Source of the DNA: Roseivirga sp.
Lineage (GTDB): Bacteria > Bacteroidota > Bacteroidia > Cytophagales > Cyclobacteriaceae
Direction of reading: 5' to 3'
DNA: 64,000 nt
Assembly: GCA_018402485.1 (NCBI GenBank)
Contig: JAGYIY010000001.1
Location: forward strand, 1,086,001-1,150,000
Shown here: in pieces, positions 60,658 to 64,000 of the stretch
Numbering within the stretch: position 1 is the first letter of the stretch
How the letters are laid out: every line of letters begins with the position of its first letter
Made by a program: the position numbers and the translations under genes
The notes under the pieces: generated by a model
Database searches by the model: none
Told to the model about the DNA's origin: nothing
Seen by the model: the letters and a program-made list of their open reading frames with translations, nothing else

Positions 60658-61290
60658 ATGTCTAAAATTTATATTCCTTTTTTTCCTCTGCAGTTGGTCG
60701 CCTTTCCTGGTGAATCGCTCAATTTACATGTTTTTGAACCACGCTATAAACAATTGGTCAATGACTGTCTGAATAACGACATCACTTTTGTTATACCCGT
60801 TTACGATAAGGAATTACTGGACTTTGGATCAGAAATGCAGGTTGTAAAAGTAGTAAAACGTTATCCCAATGGCGAGATGGATATTACCACCAAGTGTCTA
60901 ACTGCTGTAAAGATTTTAAGTTTTAAGCAAGAAATGGAGGGTAAATGGTATGCAGGTGGTTTAGTGGAAAGGTTAGAGAATAATATGGATGTACAGCCTG
61001 AGCAATGGCAAAAGCTTCGTATTTTAGCAAAACAGTTAATGTCTACTTTAAAAATGGAAGAAGAGTTTGATGTGGACTTGATTACAGATTCATTTCAACT
61101 CGCCCATAAATTAGGGCTATCACTAGAGCAAGAATATGATATGCTTCAAATGCAAAGCGAATCTCAGCGACAAACCTATATGATTCAACACATTCAACGT
61201 GCTTTACCATTGATTGTAGAGATGGAAAAGGCCAAGGAGAAAATTAAAATGAACGGACATTTTCAGCACCACGATCCTCTTAATTTTTAA
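60658..61290 (+). CDS. LON substrate-binding domain protein (Lon N-terminal domain only)
   Basis: A 210-residue protein made of the N-terminal LON domain without ATPase or protease: FFPLQLVAFPGESLNLHVFEPRYKQLVNDCL at the start, VKVVKRYPNGEMDITTKCLTAVKIL, then a helical C-terminal region. Proteins like this (YcaF, cereblon-type relatives) bind peptides or partner proteins; the partner is unknown. It is three bases before nuoA, so it heads the nuo row. Full-length Lon is encoded separately at 28002. There is no room for a promoter between the icd terminator and its start other than inside the terminator region. Confidence 0.88.
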   Translation: MSKIYIPFFPLQLVAFPGESLNLHVFEPRYKQLVNDCLNNDITFVIPVYDKELLDFGSEMQVVKVVKRYPNGEMDITTKCLTAVKILSFKQEMEGKWYAGGLVERLENNMDVQPEQWQKLRILAKQLMSTLKMEEEFDVDLITDSFQLAHKLGLSLEQEYDMLQMQSESQRQTYMIQHIQRALPLIVEMEKAKEKIKMNGHFQHHDPLNF

Positions 61291-61293
61291 AAT

Positions 61294-61761
61294 ATGATTC
61301 AAACCAATTTATCAGACTTTAGTATTCTCCTGTTGTTTATCATTGGTGCAGCTGGGTTTGTAAGTGTGGGTCTCTTTGTTTCAAAACTTATTCGACCCAA
61401 TCGTCCTAATTTTGAAAAATTATCAACCTATGAGTCAGGAGAAGATACCATAGGAGGTGCCTGGGGGCAATTTAACCTGAAATATTACTTGGTGGCCATG
61501 ATTTTCTTATTATTCGAGGTGGAGGTCATTTATTTGTTTCCTTGGGCAGTAATTTTTGGAGACCAATCGCTTGTATATGCCACAAATTGGCAATGGGCAT
61601 GGTTTGCCTTAACGGAAATGTTTATTTTCATAGGTGTCCTAACCTTAGGTTTAGTCTATGCATGGAAAAAAGGCTTTTTAGACTGGGTGAAGCCACAGCA
61701 AGTTTCTTCTGATTATATCTCCAAAATACCAAAATCGGCTTATAAAAAATACACATCCTGA
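61294..61761 (+). CDS. nuoA: NADH-quinone oxidoreductase subunit A
   Basis: A 155-residue membrane subunit of complex I with three helices. The family motif [41 protein letters not shown] is complete, and the C-terminal helix and a tail of about 25 residues follow. The tail is somewhat long but of Bacteroidota type. Start ATG is 3 bases after the Lon-N stop; the stop overlaps nuoB by one base. Confidence 0.95.
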   Translation: MIQTNLSDFSILLLFIIGAAGFVSVGLFVSKLIRPNRPNFEKLSTYESGEDTIGGAWGQFNLKYYLVAMIFLLFEVEVIYLFPWAVIFGDQSLVYATNWQWAWFALTEMFIFIGVLTLGLVYAWKKGFLDWVKPQQVSSDYISKIPKSAYKKYTS

Positions 61762-62279
61762 TGGGTTTACTGGATCAAAAATTGGCACAAGGTGGTATTG
61801 TCATCTCTAAACTAGAAGACCTGTTGAATTGGGCGCGACTGTCGTCTATGTGGCCTATGGGCTTTGGTACGGCATGTTGTGCCATTGAGTTTATGAGTGC
61901 CCAATCTACCCCCTACGACATGGATCGATTGGGCATGATTCCCAGAGCCAGCCCACGGCAATCCGATGTAATGATTGTTGCCGGTACAGTTACTTTTAAA
62001 ATGGCCGATCGTGTACGGCGCTTATATGAGCAAATGGCAGAACCAAGGTATGTTGTCTCCATGGGTTCATGCTCGAATTGTGGAGGCCCCTATTGGGAGC
62101 ATGGCTACCATGTGGTGAAAGGAGTGGATCGCATCATCCCGGTTGATGTGTACGTTCCCGGTTGTCCGCCCCGCCCCGAAGCTTTAATAGGTGGACTGAT
62201 TAAATTGCAAGATAAGGTTCGGTCTGAATCCATCATAGCCCCAAAGGCAGTAGAAAAATTATTGAAGGAAAAACCATGA
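61761..62279 (+). CDS. nuoB: NADH-quinone oxidoreductase subunit B
   Basis: A 172-residue peripheral-arm subunit that holds the N2 [4Fe-4S] cluster. The tandem cysteines C39-C40 are in [12 protein letters not shown], with further ligands in [12 protein letters not shown] and [11 protein letters not shown]. Motif [23 protein letters not shown] is intact. It overlaps nuoA by one base (TGATG) and nuoC by four (ATGA). Confidence 0.97.
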   Translation: MGLLDQKLAQGGIVISKLEDLLNWARLSSMWPMGFGTACCAIEFMSAQSTPYDMDRLGMIPRASPRQSDVMIVAGTVTFKMADRVRRLYEQMAEPRYVVSMGSCSNCGGPYWEHGYHVVKGVDRIIPVDVYVPGCPPRPEALIGGLIKLQDKVRSESIIAPKAVEKLLKEKP

Positions 62280-62758
62280 CGGCTATAGAAATTAAGACAT
62301 TGATTGATGAATCTCTTCCACAAGCTGTTATCCAGGTTGTGGAAGATGCCAGCCCTCAAGGGTTGGAACTAGAACCTCATTTTTTGGTAGAAACTATGCT
62401 TTTTTTGCATAGCCACCCTCAACTTTATTTTGATAGTCTCTCTTGCATTACAGGAATGGATAATGGTGCAGAATTGGAAGAACTAGAGGTAATCTACAAC
62501 TTATATTCCCTGCCAAATGACATTCATTTGATGACTAAGGTAAAGCTTGAGAAGAAAAATCCGGTGGTGGATTCACTCACCGGTATTTGGAGAACTGCAG
62601 ATTGGCATGAGCGAGAAGTTTACGATCTTTTTGGAATTCATTTTAATCAGCATCCTGATTTGCGCAGAATACTTCTGCCTGCAGATTGGGAAGGACATCC
62701 ATTGCGCAAAGATTACAAGGAGCAGTCCTATTATCGTGGTATTGAAGTAAAATATTGA
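62276..62758 (+). CDS. nuoC: NADH-quinone oxidoreductase subunit C
   Basis: A 160-residue subunit (30 kDa type) of the complex I peripheral arm. Signature [43 protein letters not shown] is complete. It is separate from nuoD, unlike the fused NuoCD of E. coli. Coupled to nuoB by overlap and to nuoD by a one-base gap. Confidence 0.95.
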   Translation: MTAIEIKTLIDESLPQAVIQVVEDASPQGLELEPHFLVETMLFLHSHPQLYFDSLSCITGMDNGAELEELEVIYNLYSLPNDIHLMTKVKLEKKNPVVDSLTGIWRTADWHEREVYDLFGIHFNQHPDLRRILLPADWEGHPLRKDYKEQSYYRGIEVKY

Positions 62759-62759
62759 G

Positions 62760-63977
62760 GTGGCTAATCAAATACAATACATATTCGATAATGAAAACCT
62801 GAACCGTTCAGAACCCGCAAAATTCAGTTCGGATGATTTGCAGCGCGATGAAATGATCATCAATATTGGTCCTCAGCACCCCTCCACACATGGGGTTTTG
62901 CGTTTAGAGGTTGTTACCAAAGGCGAGCAAATCGTAGAAGTAGTTCCTCACCTGGGTTACTTACACCGTTGTTTTGAAAAACATGCAGAAAACTTACCCT
63001 ATAATCAGGTATTACCTTTTGTAGATAGAATGGACTACCTAGCCGCTATGAACAGTGAACATGCCTATGTTATGGGAGTGGAGCGCATGCTGGGCATTGA
63101 AAACGATATTCCGGCTAGGGTGGAATACATCAGAGTACTGGTGGCAGAGCTTAATAGGCTGGCTTCACACTTTTTGGCCTTGGGAAGCTATGGAATGGAT
63201 CTGGGTGCTGTTACTGGTTTTTTCTGGATGATGAGAGACCGAGAGCATATTTTACGCTTATTGGAGTGGGTTTCGGGAGCTAGAATGCTTTATAATTACA
63301 TTTGGGTGGGAGGTCTTTTTTACGATTTACCTGTAGGATTCGAAGAGAGGTGTATGGAATTTGTCCAATACTTGAAGCCAAAAATTAAGGAGCTGGAAGA
63401 ACTGGTGATTCAAAATCAAATTTTTATCCAAAGAACGGCCAAGGTGGGCGTGTTGTCAGCTGATCTAGCCATCAATTATGGCATTACAGGACCTATGTTA
63501 AGGGGCTCTGGTCTAGCTTACGATTTAAGAAAAGTAGATGGCTACTCTGTTTATTCTGAGTTGGAATTTGATGTTCCTGTTGGAAAAGGAGAAATGGGTG
63601 AATTGGGCGATTGCTGGGATCGTACTTGGGTCAGAGTCAAGGAATGCTACGAATCTATTAAAATCATTGAACAGTGCCTCAATCGATTAAAAGGTGAACA
63701 TCAACGTACCAAATCATTTGACCCTAGGGCAGCAGTACCTAAAAAAATCCGACCGAAAGCACAAGATCTTTACATAAGAGCAGAGAATCCCAAAGGGGAA
63801 ACCGGTTTTTACTTCCGTGCCGATGGTAAATCAGATGTGCCATTTCGATGCAAGGCACGGGGAGCTAGTTTTGTCAATCTTTCCATTATCAATGAACTCT
63901 CCAAAGGGGGGCTGATTGCCGACTTAATTGCCGTAATAGGTTCTATCGATATCGTTTTAGGCGAAGTGGATCGCTAG
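62760..63977 (+). CDS. nuoD: NADH-quinone oxidoreductase subunit D
   Basis: A 405-residue (49 kDa type) subunit close to the quinone site. It starts with GTG 62760 ([15 protein letters not shown]). Family motifs: [56 protein letters not shown], and the C-terminal [27 protein letters not shown] with [13 protein letters not shown] at the end. Complete, and the last gene in the window; nuoE and later genes would follow outside. Confidence 0.97.
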   Translation: MANQIQYIFDNENLNRSEPAKFSSDDLQRDEMIINIGPQHPSTHGVLRLEVVTKGEQIVEVVPHLGYLHRCFEKHAENLPYNQVLPFVDRMDYLAAMNSEHAYVMGVERMLGIENDIPARVEYIRVLVAELNRLASHFLALGSYGMDLGAVTGFFWMMRDREHILRLLEWVSGARMLYNYIWVGGLFYDLPVGFEERCMEFVQYLKPKIKELEELVIQNQIFIQRTAKVGVLSADLAINYGITGPMLRGSGLAYDLRKVDGYSVYSELEFDVPVGKGEMGELGDCWDRTWVRVKECYESIKIIEQCLNRLKGEHQRTKSFDPRAAVPKKIRPKAQDLYIRAENPKGETGFYFRADGKSDVPFRCKARGASFVNLSIINELSKGGLIADLIAVIGSIDIVLGEVDR

Positions 63978-64000
63978 GGGAGAGGAGTTAACTTGTTTTC

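Noticed and set aside
1-64000. CRISPR array, tRNA, rRNA, prophage or IS element
   Set aside because: No regular direct repeats, no cloverleaf-like intergenic sequence, no integrase or transposase genes; the gaps between genes are all under 300 bases.

Overview
The window is chromosomal DNA from a member of the Bacteroidota, most likely a free-living, aerobic, gliding Cytophagales-type bacterium. The basis is gene content: a GldH gliding lipoprotein, a PorQ type IX secretion protein, a PorE-like OmpA/beta-propeller protein, a GWxTD protein, a DUF2723 membrane protein, and promoters of the Bacteroidota type (TTTG, 19 bases, TAnnTTTG). Genus and species cannot be read from the sequence. Coding density is high and no gap between genes exceeds 300 bases. 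I see no rRNA, tRNA, insertion sequence, prophage or CRISPR array.

Layout. 1-2.3 kb: 5' end of an S9 peptidase, an AraC regulator and a small secreted protein. 2.3-7.3 kb: dnaA with a facing pair of perfect DnaA boxes upstream, then mutA-mutB (methylmalonyl-CoA mutase); the MeaB chaperone lies 8.7 kb further on. 7.4-12.0 kb: a GNAT-like protein and a three-gene glycosyltransferase operon. 12.2-16.9 kb: pirin, a membrane [4Fe-4S] protein paired with a flavin oxidoreductase, and meaB. 17.1-21.6 kb: rhodanese, DUF2064, lipoprotein and MOSC genes in a tightly overlapped row, then HemJ, Sco1-like protein and cytochrome c. 21.6-33.7 kb: envelope and proteolysis genes (DegQ, Dxr-RseP, PorE-like, Lon, PorQ, HslU) and a cold-shock protein. 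33.8-37.1 kb: aldo/keto reductase, RlmD and SDR. 37.2-41.2 kb: a 1329-residue SF1 helicase with a degenerate nuclease-like tail. 41.2-46.5 kb: recQ-purD-ricT-gldH on the minus strand. 46.5-48.6 kb: kdsD-manC sugar nucleotide genes. 48.6-55.2 kb: RlmB, GWxTD protein, methyltransferase, DUF2723 protein and a small membrane protein. 55.3-60.6 kb: TPR protein, AsnC regulator, phosphoribosyltransferase, MscS, PanB and Icd. 60.7-64 kb: a Lon-N-domain protein followed by nuoABCD, with the nuo operon running out of the window.

How the genes work together. MutAB and MeaB serve propionate/succinyl-CoA interconversion. Icd, NuoABCD, HemJ, Sco and the c-type cytochrome belong to aerobic respiration. KdsD, ManC and the glycosyltransferase row suggest surface glycan synthesis. 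PorQ, the PorE-like protein and GldH belong to type IX secretion and gliding, and sit among envelope and cytosolic quality-control proteases.

Nothing here is a clear foreign island. The items most worth a second look are the helicase with a degenerate nuclease-like C-terminus, the flavoprotein/membrane ferredoxin pair, the palindromes around the asnC promoter, the DnaA-box pair, and the strong terminator directly in front of the Lon-N/nuo row. All assignments come from reading the sequence and remembered family features; no database search was run.
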